Positions 46,741-55,345 of a stretch of 64,000 nt of DNA are shown here, in pieces. The notes beneath the pieces were generated by a model. It ran no database searches and was not told where the DNA came from. It saw only the letters and a program-made list of their open reading frames with translations. This DNA is from Hoylesella nanceiensis DSM 19126 = JCM 15639 (GTDB lineage Bacteria > Bacteroidota > Bacteroidia > Bacteroidales > Bacteroidaceae). The stretch spans positions 248,001-312,000 of the forward strand of contig NZ_KB904327.1 of assembly GCF_000379965.1 (NCBI RefSeq), written 5' to 3'. Every line of letters begins with the position of its first letter. Position 1 is the stretch's first letter. Made by a program: the position numbers and the translations under genes.

Positions 46741-46748
46741 TATCTTTG
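46741..46748 (+). promoter_or_regulatory. -7 box TATCTTTG of pyrK-pyrD
   Basis: The box is 25 bases upstream of the pyrK start at 46773, with a TTTT-type -33 about 20 bases further up. Confidence 0.6.
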
Positions 46749-46772
46749 CACATTAATTATTATACAAACAAA

Positions 46773-47549
46773 ATGAAAAAGTTTTGCCTAGATTTAACCG
46801 TTGTTTCCGTGTCGAAAATAAACGACCGTTATGTGCTAATTAAGCTTACACATAATGAAGAACTACCACAAATGGAACCAGGACAGTTTGTTGAAGTGCG
46901 TGTAGATGGTTCTCCTACAACCTTTTTGCGCCGCCCAATTTCAATCAATTTTATAGATAGAAAGAATAATCAGCTTTGGTTATTGGTGGCAACGGTAGGA
47001 GATGGAACACATAAAATGGCACAACTAAAAGAAGGAGAGATACTTAATTGTGTACTACCATTAGGTAAATCATTCACAATGCCGCAACAACCACAAGAAA
47101 AGTATTTATTAGTTGGAGGTGGAGTAGGTACAGCTCCAATGCTTTATCTAGGTGAACAATTAAAGAAAATGGGATGTACTCCCACATTTTTGTTAGGTGC
47201 TCGCTCTCAAAAAGATCTTCTTGAACTTGAATACTTTGAGCCATTAGGCAGACTCTTTGTTACTACTGAAGATGGAACTGCAGGCGAAAAAGGATTTGTA
47301 ACCAATCATTCCATATTGCAAAACGAAACTTTCGATAGAATATGCGTGTGCGGTCCAACTCCAATGATGAAGGCAGTGGCTCAATATGCACGTCAAAATA
47401 ATATCGAATGTGAAGTTTCTTTAGAGAATATGATGGCTTGTGGTGTTGGAGCATGCTTGTGTTGTGTAGAAAAAACCACAGAAGGTAATTTATGTGTGTG
47501 CACTGATGGACCTGTATTTAATATCAAACAACTGTTATGGCAAAGCTAA
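46773..47549 (+). CDS. pyrK: Dihydroorotate dehydrogenase B, electron-transfer subunit
   Basis: Flavoprotein that passes electrons from dihydroorotate dehydrogenase to NAD. The start at 46773 follows the -7 box. The 258-residue protein has FAD-binding [10 protein letters not shown] (about 51), the NAD-binding [19 protein letters not shown] (about 112), [11 protein letters not shown] and a C-terminal 2Fe-2S cysteine set in [19 protein letters not shown] plus a later CVCTDGPVF. It overlaps pyrD by 13 bases, so the two subunits are translated together. Confidence 0.95.
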   Translation: MKKFCLDLTVVSVSKINDRYVLIKLTHNEELPQMEPGQFVEVRVDGSPTTFLRRPISINFIDRKNNQLWLLVATVGDGTHKMAQLKEGEILNCVLPLGKSFTMPQQPQEKYLLVGGGVGTAPMLYLGEQLKKMGCTPTFLLGARSQKDLLELEYFEPLGRLFVTTEDGTAGEKGFVTNHSILQNETFDRICVCGPTPMMKAVAQYARQNNIECEVSLENMMACGVGACLCCVEKTTEGNLCVCTDGPVFNIKQLLWQS

Positions 47550-48448
47550 ATGTAAACATCAATAAGCTGGAATTAAAGAATCCAGTGATGACTGCTTCTG
47601 GAACATTTGGTTACGGATTAGAATTTAACGACTTCATTTCAATAGATGAAATAGGTGGTATCATTGTTAAAGGAACAACTTTAGAGCCTCGCCAAGGTAA
47701 TGACTATCCTCGTATGGCTGAAGTTCCTTCGGGTATGTTGAATTGCGTTGGACTTCAAAATAAGGGTGTAGAATATTTCTGTTCCAACATATATCCACAG
47801 ATAAAGGATATCAACACCAACATGATTGTGAATGTGAGTGGTTCTACTTTAGAAGATTATGCATCATGTGCAGCACGTATCAACGAACTAGATAACATAC
47901 CAGCAATAGAATTAAACATCTCTTGTCCTAATGTAAAGGCGGGTGGAATGGCTTTTGGTGTAACCGCATCGGGAGCTGCAAGTGTAGTTAAAGCAGTAAG
48001 AGAGGTGTATGATAAGACGCTTATTGTGAAACTATCACCCAATGTAACAAGTGTTGTTGATATTGCAAAGGCTTGTGAAGATGAAGGAGCTGATAGTGTT
48101 TCATTAATCAATACTTTAATGGGAATGGCAATAGATATCGAAAAGAGAAAGCCAATATTAAGTATTGCTACTGGCGGATTGAGTGGACCTGCAGTAAAAC
48201 CTGTTGCTTTACGCATGGTTTGGCAAGTTGCTAAAGCCGTGAACATTCCTGTTATTGGTTTAGGAGGAATAAGCTCGGCAACCGATGCTATTGAGTTTTT
48301 GATGGCAGGAGCAACTGCAATTCAAATAGGAACAGCTAATTTTTTAGACCCAACAATAACTATAAAGGTTCGTGATGGAATCAATCAATGGTTAGATGAA
48401 CATAATATATCTGATGTAAATGATATTATCGGGAGTCTTAATGCATAA
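47537..48448 (+). CDS. pyrD: Dihydroorotate dehydrogenase B, catalytic subunit
   Basis: Fourth step of UMP biosynthesis, class 1B (NAD-linked through PyrK). The 303-residue TIM-barrel protein has [15 protein letters not shown] (about 14), [15 protein letters not shown], the active-site cysteine motif [14 protein letters not shown] (about 124), [19 protein letters not shown] and [31 protein letters not shown] with the FMN-phosphate site. The 104-base gap to the next gene shows no terminator I could identify. Confidence 0.96.
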   Translation: MAKLNVNINKLELKNPVMTASGTFGYGLEFNDFISIDEIGGIIVKGTTLEPRQGNDYPRMAEVPSGMLNCVGLQNKGVEYFCSNIYPQIKDINTNMIVNVSGSTLEDYASCAARINELDNIPAIELNISCPNVKAGGMAFGVTASGAASVVKAVREVYDKTLIVKLSPNVTSVVDIAKACEDEGADSVSLINTLMGMAIDIEKRKPILSIATGGLSGPAVKPVALRMVWQVAKAVNIPVIGLGGISSATDAIEFLMAGATAIQIGTANFLDPTITIKVRDGINQWLDEHNISDVNDIIGSLNA

Positions 48449-48552
48449 ATCTTAATGAGATAAGACAAAAGCATCAAGAGTATAAATACTTGATGTATTC
48501 AGGATAAAAGAATTGAAAAACAAATAGATTTACGAAACTAAAAAAGAAGAAT

Positions 48553-49476
48553 ATGAATAAAATGAAATGGTTATTTGTTTCGTTACTAGCATCAGTTATG
48601 CTGGCTTGCGGAACAACAAGTACTGTGCCCATAACAGGACGCAAGCAACGTTTATTGGTTTCTGATGAACAAATTCTATCGTTAAGTAATCAACAATACC
48701 GCCAATATATGGCAAAAGCTAAGGTTTCAACCAATCCAACCAACACTGCAATGGTGAAAAGAGTAGGTCAAAGACTAGCAAATGCGGTTACAACCTATCT
48801 TTCTGCTAATGGACTTGGGGCGGAAGTGAAGAACTATCAATGGGAGTTTAACCTTGTACAAGATAATGCAGCCAATGCATTTTGTATGCCTGGAGGAAAG
48901 ATTGTAGTGTATGAAGGCTTGTTACCATATACAAAAGATGAAGCTTCTTTAGCTATTGTGCTTGGTCATGAAATTGCTCATGCTGTAGCAAAACACTCTG
49001 CAGAACGACTAAGTAAGCAACTACAACAACAATATGGAGCAAATATCTTAGGAACAGTTTTAGGTGCAAGCGGTGCAAGTTCAGGTATTTCTCAAGTTGC
49101 TCAAATGGGTTTTGGCTTGGGTAGTCAACTTAATACTCTTAGATATTCAAGAAAGAACGAGAGTGAAGCAGATTATATGGGACTTGTTTTTGCTGCAATG
49201 GCAGGATATGACCCACGAGTTGCTGTTAGTTTTTGGCAAAGAATGGCTGCTGGAAAACAAAGTTCTCAACCTGAATTCTTAAGTAGTCACCCTTCTGACT
49301 CTAAGCGTATTGCTGATATTCAACGTGAATTGCCAGAGGCTTTGAAATACTATAAAGGTGGAAGTGCAACCACCACCACTTCAACAACGACTACAAAATC
49401 AAATTATAAGTCAAACAACACTGGTTCAATCTCTGTTAATGACTTATATAAGTCGACAAAGAAAAACAAACGATAA
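48553..49476 (+). CDS. M48-family metalloprotease, lipoprotein
   Basis: A 307-residue lipoprotein (signal ASVMLACG, cysteine near 19) with an M48 catalytic domain. The zinc motif is VLGHEIAHAVAKH (HExxH, about 138) with the third ligand region NESEADYMGLVFAAMAGYDP (glutamate near 205). FLSSHPSDSKRI is typical for LoiP/BepA-like outer-membrane quality-control proteases. The C-terminus is a Thr/Ser-rich tail followed by SVNDLYKSTKKNKR. It probably degrades misfolded outer-membrane proteins at the inner leaflet. Confidence 0.9.
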   Translation: MNKMKWLFVSLLASVMLACGTTSTVPITGRKQRLLVSDEQILSLSNQQYRQYMAKAKVSTNPTNTAMVKRVGQRLANAVTTYLSANGLGAEVKNYQWEFNLVQDNAANAFCMPGGKIVVYEGLLPYTKDEASLAIVLGHEIAHAVAKHSAERLSKQLQQQYGANILGTVLGASGASSGISQVAQMGFGLGSQLNTLRYSRKNESEADYMGLVFAAMAGYDPRVAVSFWQRMAAGKQSSQPEFLSSHPSDSKRIADIQRELPEALKYYKGGSATTTTSTTTTKSNYKSNNTGSISVNDLYKSTKKNKR

Positions 49477-49514
49477 GTAAACTTTTAAGTAGCTTTTAAA
49501 GCTCAATTGAAATA

Positions 49515-49560
49515 AAAAGAGGTTCATCAATGATTGTGTTGATGAACCTCTTTTGTTTTG
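49515..49560 (+). terminator. Intrinsic terminator of the M48 protease gene
   Basis: A perfect 16-bp stem, AAAAGAGGTTCATCAA (49515-49530) with TTGATGAACCTCTTTT (49539-49554), followed by GTTTTG. It lies 20 bases before array F. Confidence 0.9.
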
Positions 49561-49580
49561 TCTAAATTAAATGTCCTTAT

Positions 49581-49690
49581 AATAGCAATGAGTTTACCAT
49601 ATAAAAGCAATGAGTTTACCATATAAAAGCAATGCTATTACTATGTAAAAGCATAATAATTGGATCTTAAAAGCACTTCTATTATTTAGT
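49581..49690 (+). repeat. 22-bp tandem array F (5 units)
   Basis: Units start at 49581, 49603, 49625, 49647 and 49669. The first two are identical except for one base (AATAGCAATG or AAAAGCAATG followed by AGT-TTA-CCATAT), which shows recent duplication by a whole unit. The third is AAAAGCAATG-CTA-TTA-CTATGT. It lies between convergent genes. From 49691 to 49856 I see nothing further. Confidence 0.88.
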
Positions 49691-49856
49691 AAGAGGAATA
49701 TAAGGTGGTTAAGGAGCGGATAACTCTTAGGTGTCTAAGAGAGTGTGTTATAGTTCTCTTGTAATAGATCTTAGAGATGAAAGATATAAATTCGGTAGAA
49801 GCTTCTTGTTTTTTATTAATAAGGGAGGAGTAATAAACCTTATGGACTCTTATCTT

Positions 49857-50960
49857 TTACGATTTTAGTAGTTGTAAATAAAGGTCTTCATATTGTTTTG
49901 CCACTTTGTTTGCATCGTGATGTTTCTCAATATAACGAATACTATCTTCTTTTAATTGCTGAATTTTATTGGGTGATAGAACCAGCTCTTCGAGTGCTTT
50001 TTCAATACTTTTATAGTTAGGCTCAACATTAATAATCGGCTTTAAGGAACTCTCATTCAACATGTTATAGTTCTCAGGTTCACCGCCACCCACACATATT
50101 ATACCCTTACTCATTGCTAAGAGTCCATTCATTGCGGGAGTATAGCTATATAACTGGTCGAGAAGAACATCACTTCCATTCATAATTTGCTGATATTCAT
50201 TAAATGGAACACCATTCACTTCGTGCAAAATAACCTTTGAAGGGTATTTCGTTGCTATTGCCTTTGCTGCTTGTAGCATGATGTCGGTACCCTTATATTC
50301 GTGTCTATGTTTACTTATTCCAATGAATATTTTCAACGGATAATGAAAAGATCCTATCTCTTTGGGTTGTGATTCAGTAGAAATAGGGAAGGGAATAAAT
50401 GTATTTTTCTGAGGAAAATAGAGTTGATAGGTTGCCCAATACTCGTATAATCCACTAACAATAGCATCGCATGTATTAGCAATATGTTTGTTTAATGTTT
50501 CTTTAGAGGTGCTTAGCCAATCCTTTTGTTCTGCTATAGCGTCCTTGTTAGTGCGCAGTTGGTCGTGAATATTAAAGTCGCTATATCTTAAATGCTTATG
50601 AATTGTGCAGGCATCAACCCAATAATGGTCCATTCCCATAGCGCAAAGAACAATGCGTTTATTGTGTTTTTTTAGGTAGTTATAAATAGGAAAAATGCGT
50701 TGAGCCTTTAGTTCTAAGAACATTGGGTTGATAATTTGAACAATATCAAAGTTGCGTAAACGAGGTAAAAGCATCATTACCTTTAGCCAATAAAGCAGTC
50801 CTCCTAATTTAGTATATCGTCTACTAAGGTCTATGTCACGTGGATAGTTCTTCCAAAAATCTCCATTTGAGATTGAAAGAACTTCATGTCCACGTTTCTT
50901 TAATGCCTTAGAAAGAGTTGCATGAACATTGCTATATTCGCCCAATAATAATATTTTCAT
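49857..50960 (-). CDS. Glycosyltransferase family 4-like
   Basis: A 367-residue GT-B type glycosyltransferase, probably acting in surface polysaccharide or lipopolysaccharide assembly. N-terminal KILLLGEYSNVHATLSKALKKRGHEVL, the donor-domain start PLKIFIGISKHRHEYKGTDIMLQAA (about 208-232) and a C-terminal YTPAMNGLLAMSKGIICVGGGEPENY with the family's acidic pair near 300. Its start overlaps the end of the upstream GT2 gene by 4 bases (ATGA type). It is the last of three glycosyltransferase genes on the minus strand. Confidence 0.8.
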   Translation of the reverse strand: MKILLLGEYSNVHATLSKALKKRGHEVLSISNGDFWKNYPRDIDLSRRYTKLGGLLYWLKVMMLLPRLRNFDIVQIINPMFLELKAQRIFPIYNYLKKHNKRIVLCAMGMDHYWVDACTIHKHLRYSDFNIHDQLRTNKDAIAEQKDWLSTSKETLNKHIANTCDAIVSGLYEYWATYQLYFPQKNTFIPFPISTESQPKEIGSFHYPLKIFIGISKHRHEYKGTDIMLQAAKAIATKYPSKVILHEVNGVPFNEYQQIMNGSDVLLDQLYSYTPAMNGLLAMSKGIICVGGGEPENYNMLNESSLKPIINVEPNYKSIEKALEELVLSPNKIQQLKEDSIRYIEKHHDANKVAKQYEDLYLQLLKS

Positions 50961-51913
50961 TTCGTTTTTGCAATTAATTTGAATAATATTTTTTGCCCAA
51001 GAGTAGATAAAGTAAGTGCTCTAAATAGATAATATTTTGTAGTGTAATATCTATTTTTTAGAGGAAATAAATGATATCTTCTTAGTTCTTGTAATGTATT
51101 TATAAATACCTTGTAATCATTTAGATATATAATTGTGTTATAGATATAGTCCATTGTTAGTTGAGCCGTTCTTCTTTCGAGTGCTAATTGTTCTGTATTT
51201 GAAAGACTTGGTAGCAAATTATTGAATTGTAGAAGGATATTTTTTGTATCTTCTAATCGCTTTTTAAGAATGGTAATATCTATATTATTAGAGCATGATT
51301 CTTGTCGAGTATCATAGAAATAAGCATTTGCATCAATGGAAATGAAATATTTTGCTCGTAGTAACAATAAAGGCATAAACTCCTCATCTTCATTCAATCT
51401 ACCACAAGAGAATCGTAAATCTCCTAAAATACTACGCTTAAAGATAGATGTGTCGACAGATAGTTGAAGATTATTATGCAGCATATAATCGGCTCCTGTT
51501 ATGCTCTTACTTCTTTGGTAGCTTCCTTCGTAATCCTTAGTCTTCGTATATTTAAATAATAATAGTTGTGGTTTTTCTTGTTTAAGTATGTCAATACAGT
51601 GGTTATAAGGCTTAGTTAGAAGATAATCATCACCATCGATAAACTGAAGATATTCTCCTTTTGCATGCTCTACGCCCGTATTTCGGGCACCAGCAGCTCC
51701 TTTATTGTCTTGATATATATAACGAATGGTGTTTCGATATTGTTTTAATTCAGGTAGAACTTTTGATTTACTACCATCATCAACCAACACTATCTCAAAC
51801 TCATCTTTATTTAATGAACTTGAGAATACACTGTCAATGCACCTTAATAAATAGTGGGCAGGTAAGTTGTAAGTCGTTATTATAAAGCTAATTAGCGGTT
51901 TCGTTGCCTCCAT
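50957..51913 (-). CDS. Glycosyltransferase family 2
   Basis: A 318-residue GT-A enzyme with the GT2 start SFIITTYNLPAHYLLRCIDSV, the nucleotide site EIVLVDDGSKSK (about 41), NKGAAGARNTGVEHAKGEYLQFIDGDDYL (about 69-97, with the DGDD metal site) and an acceptor region with CGRLNEDEEFMPLLLLRA. It overlaps the downstream gene by 4 bases and the upstream GT2 by 22 bases, giving a tightly coupled trio. Sugar and acceptor are unknown. Confidence 0.88.
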   Translation of the reverse strand: MEATKPLISFIITTYNLPAHYLLRCIDSVFSSSLNKDEFEIVLVDDGSKSKVLPELKQYRNTIRYIYQDNKGAAGARNTGVEHAKGEYLQFIDGDDYLLTKPYNHCIDILKQEKPQLLLFKYTKTKDYEGSYQRSKSITGADYMLHNNLQLSVDTSIFKRSILGDLRFSCGRLNEDEEFMPLLLLRAKYFISIDANAYFYDTRQESCSNNIDITILKKRLEDTKNILLQFNNLLPSLSNTEQLALERRTAQLTMDYIYNTIIYLNDYKVFINTLQELRRYHLFPLKNRYYTTKYYLFRALTLSTLGQKILFKLIAKTK

Positions 51914-52782
51914 TTATATAAAAGGTTCATTATTTTACATGTGGTTTTAACACCTAAGCAGCTAACTAAAACGAGCTTAAAGCTTGTCCAATATTGTTTA
52001 TAAGGGAGTAGGATAGGGGCTTTAAGTCGATTATATACATCGATCTGAACATTTAAAATACTTAGATAATAATCTGCATTTTGATATTGTTCGAACGCTT
52101 TTAAATGAGCATTTAGCAGGTCTTGTAAAGCCTTTCCATCGGCAGTAGCAGTTATTCCGTGTGGATTATAATAATAATGGTAATATCCGCAAGGTGTTGT
52201 TGCAATGGTTTGGCATTGTTGAATGATGTTAGGTAGAAGCCAAACATCTTCGAATTTCTTTCCTTTTGGATAGCGTAAATCCTTAAAGATCTCTCTCTTA
52301 TAAATTTTATTACATGCAAAAGCGTGAGTATAAGCACGAGTTTTAAACCAATAATCTCTGTGATTATGATAAATAGAATCACGGAATTTGAAAAGTATTT
52401 CAGTTTTATTTTGTGCTTCTTTTATAAGAGAATATTCTAAGAGATCTATGTTTTTATGAGTATTAAGTTGCTCTAATAGGTGACAATAGAGGTCTTTTGA
52501 TATATAATCATCAGAGTCTACAAAAGTGATGTATTGTCCTTTTGCTATGCCTAATCCTGCATTTCTCGCTGCTGAAAGTCCTTGATTTTTTTGATGAATA
52601 ACCTGAACTTGTTCTGGATAACTATTCTTATATGACTCACAAATATTAGCAGAATTATCTGTAGAGCCATCGTTTACTAAAATAATTTCAAAATTATTCA
52701 ACGATGACTGTAATACACTGTCTACACATTTTTCTAATGTTTGTTCAGTATTATATACAGGAATAATGATGCTAAGTTTCAT
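51892..52782 (-). CDS. Glycosyltransferase family 2
   Basis: A 296-residue GT2 enzyme: MKLSIIIPVYNTEQTLEKCV start, FEIILVNDGSTDNSANICE (about 33), NQGLSAARNAGLGIAKGQYITFVDSDDYIS (about 65-94) and KKFEDVWLLPNIIQQCQ in the acceptor half. The open frame extends to 52824, but the -7 box at 52788-52795 lies within that extension, so the start at 52782 is chosen; it is 6 bases from the box, again leaderless. First gene of the glycosyltransferase trio and the last host gene before the provirus. Confidence 0.88.
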   Translation of the reverse strand: MKLSIIIPVYNTEQTLEKCVDSVLQSSLNNFEIILVNDGSTDNSANICESYKNSYPEQVQVIHQKNQGLSAARNAGLGIAKGQYITFVDSDDYISKDLYCHLLEQLNTHKNIDLLEYSLIKEAQNKTEILFKFRDSIYHNHRDYWFKTRAYTHAFACNKIYKREIFKDLRYPKGKKFEDVWLLPNIIQQCQTIATTPCGYYHYYYNPHGITATADGKALQDLLNAHLKAFEQYQNADYYLSILNVQIDVYNRLKAPILLPYKQYWTSFKLVLVSCLGVKTTCKIMNLLYKWRQRNR

Positions 52783-52787
52783 TATTG

Positions 52788-52795
52788 CAAAAATA
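52788..52795 (-). promoter_or_regulatory. -7 box TATTTTTG of the glycosyltransferase operon
   Basis: Minus-strand box ending 6 bases before the ATG at 52782, with a near -33 TTTC about 20 bases upstream. It predicts a leaderless operon mRNA. Confidence 0.6.
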
Positions 52796-52934
52796 AAGAT
52801 TTTTTTCTCTATAGCGAAATGCATTCAATGAAAACATGATTAATATATAAAATAAACCTATTTATATACTGATTGCAGTAGATTATTAATGGATATCAGC
52901 CTAAATAAAACAACTATTGATATTTAAAAGTAAT

Positions 52935-52962
52935 AAGAAATATAATTAATAGTATGATTAAT
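52935..52962 (+). repeat. Left dif-like attachment site
   Basis: XerC-like arm AAGAAATATAA, centre TTAATA, XerD-like arm GTATGATTAAT. It matches the right copy at 24 of 28 positions, with 12 identical bases across the arm/centre junction. It lies in the promoter-distal upstream region of the glycosyltransferase operon. Confidence 0.75.
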
Positions 52963-53011
52963 GTTTTTTAAGATTTATATATTTTTAGTAGTGTTTAGTA
53001 TAGGTTTTTTG

Positions 53012-53035
53012 AAAACTGACGAGGTGTCAGTTTTT
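53012..53035. terminator. Bidirectional terminator-like hairpin at the provirus left end
   Basis: A perfect 9-bp stem, AAAACTGAC (53012-53020) with GTCAGTTTT (53026-53034), loop GAGGT, and T runs on both strands. In the circular phage it would sit just upstream of the promoter at 59061, insulating it. Confidence 0.7.
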
Positions 53036-53373
53036 CCTGTAAGAAACAAGTTTTTTGACAAACGTCGGAGGCGTTTGCGTTTTATATTTGTGTTTGTAGA
53101 AAGATTTTTTTTTGACTTTTAAGGGGCGCATTAGTTCCTACATTTCGCATACGCTTATTCCGTCACACGACCGCAAGCGGTTGCGCCTTAACCGCTTTTC
53201 GCTTTTCGGGGCTAAACGCTATGGGAGGCATTAAAAATGCCCCCTATACCCCCAAATAAATAACTCCACGTTTCACAACGTAGAGTTAAGAAAGTATAAG
53301 ATTTACATTAAATCTATAAGCAAAGACAAATTAATAACTATATTTGTACATCAATAACTAAAATATTAATCAT
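53036..53373. other. Structured, GC-richer non-coding region of the provirus (candidate origin/packaging region)
   Basis: About 340 bases without a supported gene. It holds hairpins CAAACG/CGTTTG (53059-53077), AAGCGGTT/AACCGCTT (near 53173-53196), GGGAGGCATT/AATGCCCCCT (near 53223-53245) and a 12-bp stem with one mismatch and a 4-base loop at 53261-53288, then a plus-strand -7 box TATATTTG at 53339-53346. The 53130-53255 part is clearly less AT-rich than the surroundings. Structured intergenic regions of this kind carry origins or complementary-strand start sites in ssDNA phages; that role is inference. Resemblance to mobilisation-region sequences of Bacteroides elements also crossed my mind. 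Confidence 0.5.
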
Positions 53374-53541
53374 ATGAATGAAGATGTAAAGCAAAAACTA
53401 ACTGCATATTTAGAGAATGAGAAAGCCAAACAACAGAAAGTTATTAAATATGTTATAATAGTTTCTATAACTATAGGCTTAATAATTCCTTTATTATATA
53501 TATTATTTGCTTTTATAATGGTATTTAAATACAATATGTAA
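53374..53541 (+). CDS. Small membrane protein (55 aa), convergent to the phage genes
   Basis: A 55-codon ORF starting with MNEDVKQKLTAYLENEKAKQ: a charged N-terminal helix (about 1-24) followed by one or two hydrophobic helices (about 25-51, VIKYVIIVSITIGLIIPL and YILFAFIMV). It ends 2 bases before the VP2 stop, on the opposite strand. A -7 box TATATTTG (53339-53346) lies about 28 bases upstream. Microviruses normally code on one strand only, so this gene is unusual. Lysis, superinfection exclusion or lysogeny functions are possible; none can be shown from sequence. Confidence 0.6.
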   Translation: MNEDVKQKLTAYLENEKAKQQKVIKYVIIVSITIGLIIPLLYILFAFIMVFKYNM

Positions 53542-53543
53542 TA

Positions 53544-54833
53544 TTAAAGTTTAAGTAAAGTACCAAAAGCACCGCCTAAAGCACGAACATTATTTAAAAA
53601 TGGATTATTAGAATATAAATTAAAATAATTCATAAGATTACGTTGCCATTCATGTGCTTTATCATAATTTAGATCATAATTAAGTCTATCTAATTGACCA
53701 TTTTTCAAATTAAAATCAGAAATCAAACCAGCAATTTTATACGGATTTGACCGCTGAATGTCCCAAGCAGAAGTATTATTATAATTCGCACGTGACTCTA
53801 ACTCTCTCTTTTTAAAAGGGTTAAGTTCTTTCAAATCCCAAGCAGAAACATTATAAAAGTTAGATAAAGAATAATTCATGTTTGCAGCAGCTTGAAAATT
53901 CATACGTTTGAAATATTCAGTTACTGCCATTTCTAAGTTTAATTTAATATCTGAATTTAATTTCTTTACCTCTGTGTTATACTTTTCAGTTAAAGCACGC
54001 ATTTGGTTAAGGGTTTCAGGCATTAAATTTCTAAGCTGATATTCTTTTATAAGATTATCCCATTTAATCGTATTACCTTGTTCTACGATATTTGCAATCT
54101 CTTGCGATAACTTCTCAATCGTTTTGTATTGCTGTGATACTATACCTTTGTTTTTGGCGTCGCTGTACGTCATCGGAGAGCCGTCCGGATTTGTCATCGG
54201 TTGGGAATTCTCATCGTATGCTTGTGACTGCATAAATGTTGTATTTAATTCCTCTTGAACTGCCAAAGCTAATTCTTTACGAGCGTGTGCGCCTGCTAAT
54301 TTAGCGTTGCCGACTGCTTCCTGTGCTTCCGTCTCACCTTCACCACCTGATAATACGTCTTTTTTATTATCTATTAATTGTTTACGTCCTAAATCGTAAT
54401 TGTTACGCTCAAAATCTTTGATTTTATTCATACTATCAGCAAATAAATTACCTGCATTTTGTAGAGCGTTTCCAAAACTTGGATCAAATCCACTTGGCAT
54501 ATTTTCCACAGGGGCAGAGCCTGCTGAATTAGAACCTACTGCACTTGCTTGGGCGTTATTGTCGTATAAATAAGGGTTATATCCTGCGCTTTCTATACGA
54601 TTTCTTACGTTAACTTCGTTTGTCCAATCTCTATTCTCTTGATTTACTTTGTCATTGTACTCCTGTTGTCGTTTTAACATCAGTTCTTGATGTGCTCTAT
54701 TTCGGGCGTTTTCTTTTCTTTGTGCTCGTGCTCCAAAAATCGAATTTATAGCACCTCCAACAAGTCCTAAAGCACCTGAAGATAATCCACCTGCAAGTGC
54801 TGCACCTACTCCGTTACTTTGTTGTTGTTCCAT
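53544..54833 (-). CDS. Microviridae minor capsid/DNA pilot protein VP2
   Basis: Counterpart of phiX174 protein H, which forms the tube that delivers DNA. The 429-residue protein has a glycine-rich hydrophobic N-terminal segment (about 8-33, GVGAALAGGLSSGALGLVGGA), then the family pattern QRKENARNRAHQELMLKRQQEYNDK and NVRNRIESAGYNPYLYDNN (near 80). Long helical, coiled-coil-prone stretches follow (about 120-330). SAWDLKELNPFKKRE and SAWDIQRSNPYKIAG form an internal repeat near 330-370. It is the last structural gene of the phage transcript. Confidence 0.9.
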   Translation of the reverse strand: MEQQQSNGVGAALAGGLSSGALGLVGGAINSIFGARAQRKENARNRAHQELMLKRQQEYNDKVNQENRDWTNEVNVRNRIESAGYNPYLYDNNAQASAVGSNSAGSAPVENMPSGFDPSFGNALQNAGNLFADSMNKIKDFERNNYDLGRKQLIDNKKDVLSGGEGETEAQEAVGNAKLAGAHARKELALAVQEELNTTFMQSQAYDENSQPMTNPDGSPMTYSDAKNKGIVSQQYKTIEKLSQEIANIVEQGNTIKWDNLIKEYQLRNLMPETLNQMRALTEKYNTEVKKLNSDIKLNLEMAVTEYFKRMNFQAAANMNYSLSNFYNVSAWDLKELNPFKKRELESRANYNNTSAWDIQRSNPYKIAGLISDFNLKNGQLDRLNYDLNYDKAHEWQRNLMNYFNLYSNNPFLNNVRALGGAFGTLLKL

Positions 54834-54887
54834 AATTTACAAATTAAAAGTTATGAAATAGTAGGGGGCAAATTCCCCCTACTTTTA

Positions 54888-55328
54888 TTATTCAGTAGCA
54901 CCTGTACCTGTTTCAGTACTTCCTGTATCGGTTGCGGTTGTTTCTTTTCCACTTTCAGCTACATAATCAGTAAAGTTAGCGATGTGATTTGCAAACTTAT
55001 CATTATCGGTCATCGTCATGTTTCTACGACTTGGCAGAGTCGCCATAAGTGTGTCATCGTCAACACCTCTATTACCGTTATCTGTTGGTATTGCCTCCAT
55101 CATCTTTGCATACTTTTCTTTTTCTAAAGCTGAAACAGTAGGCGATAATAATTTTGTTACTGCTGAGGTTGGATTTCCTGTAAGTGGGTCGATTGGAAAG
55201 AGTGTATCGACTACTTCCTCTATCTCTCTGTTAAGTGCAGGTAAATCTCTGTTAGGTTCGGTTTGAACTTCCATTGCCTTTATCTCATCGTTAGATAAGT
55301 AAGGGAAAAAGATATTTAAATTACTCAT
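54888..55328 (-). CDS. Phage protein between VP1 and VP2, candidate internal scaffolding protein (VP3 position)
   Basis: A 146-residue acidic, mostly helical protein (NIFFPYLSNDEIKAMEVQTE, KLLSPTVSALEKEKYAKMMEA) with a low-complexity Thr/Gly/Glu tail. It starts 17 bases after VP1 and ends 54 bases before VP2. Small size, charge and location fit an internal scaffolding protein (gokushovirus VP3), but no sequence motif confirms this. It could instead be a clade-specific accessory protein. Confidence 0.65.
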   Translation of the reverse strand: MSNLNIFFPYLSNDEIKAMEVQTEPNRDLPALNREIEEVVDTLFPIDPLTGNPTSAVTKLLSPTVSALEKEKYAKMMEAIPTDNGNRGVDDDTLMATLPSRRNMTMTDNDKFANHIANFTDYVAESGKETTATDTGSTETGTGATE

Positions 55329-55345
55329 ATTTATATTCCTTTCTT

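Noticed and set aside
52841-52875. Inverted match (AAACCTATTTAT against ATAAATAGGT near 59108) as an alternative provirus boundary
   Set aside because: It is inverted rather than direct and shorter than the 28-bp dif-like pair, which also gives the expected element size.
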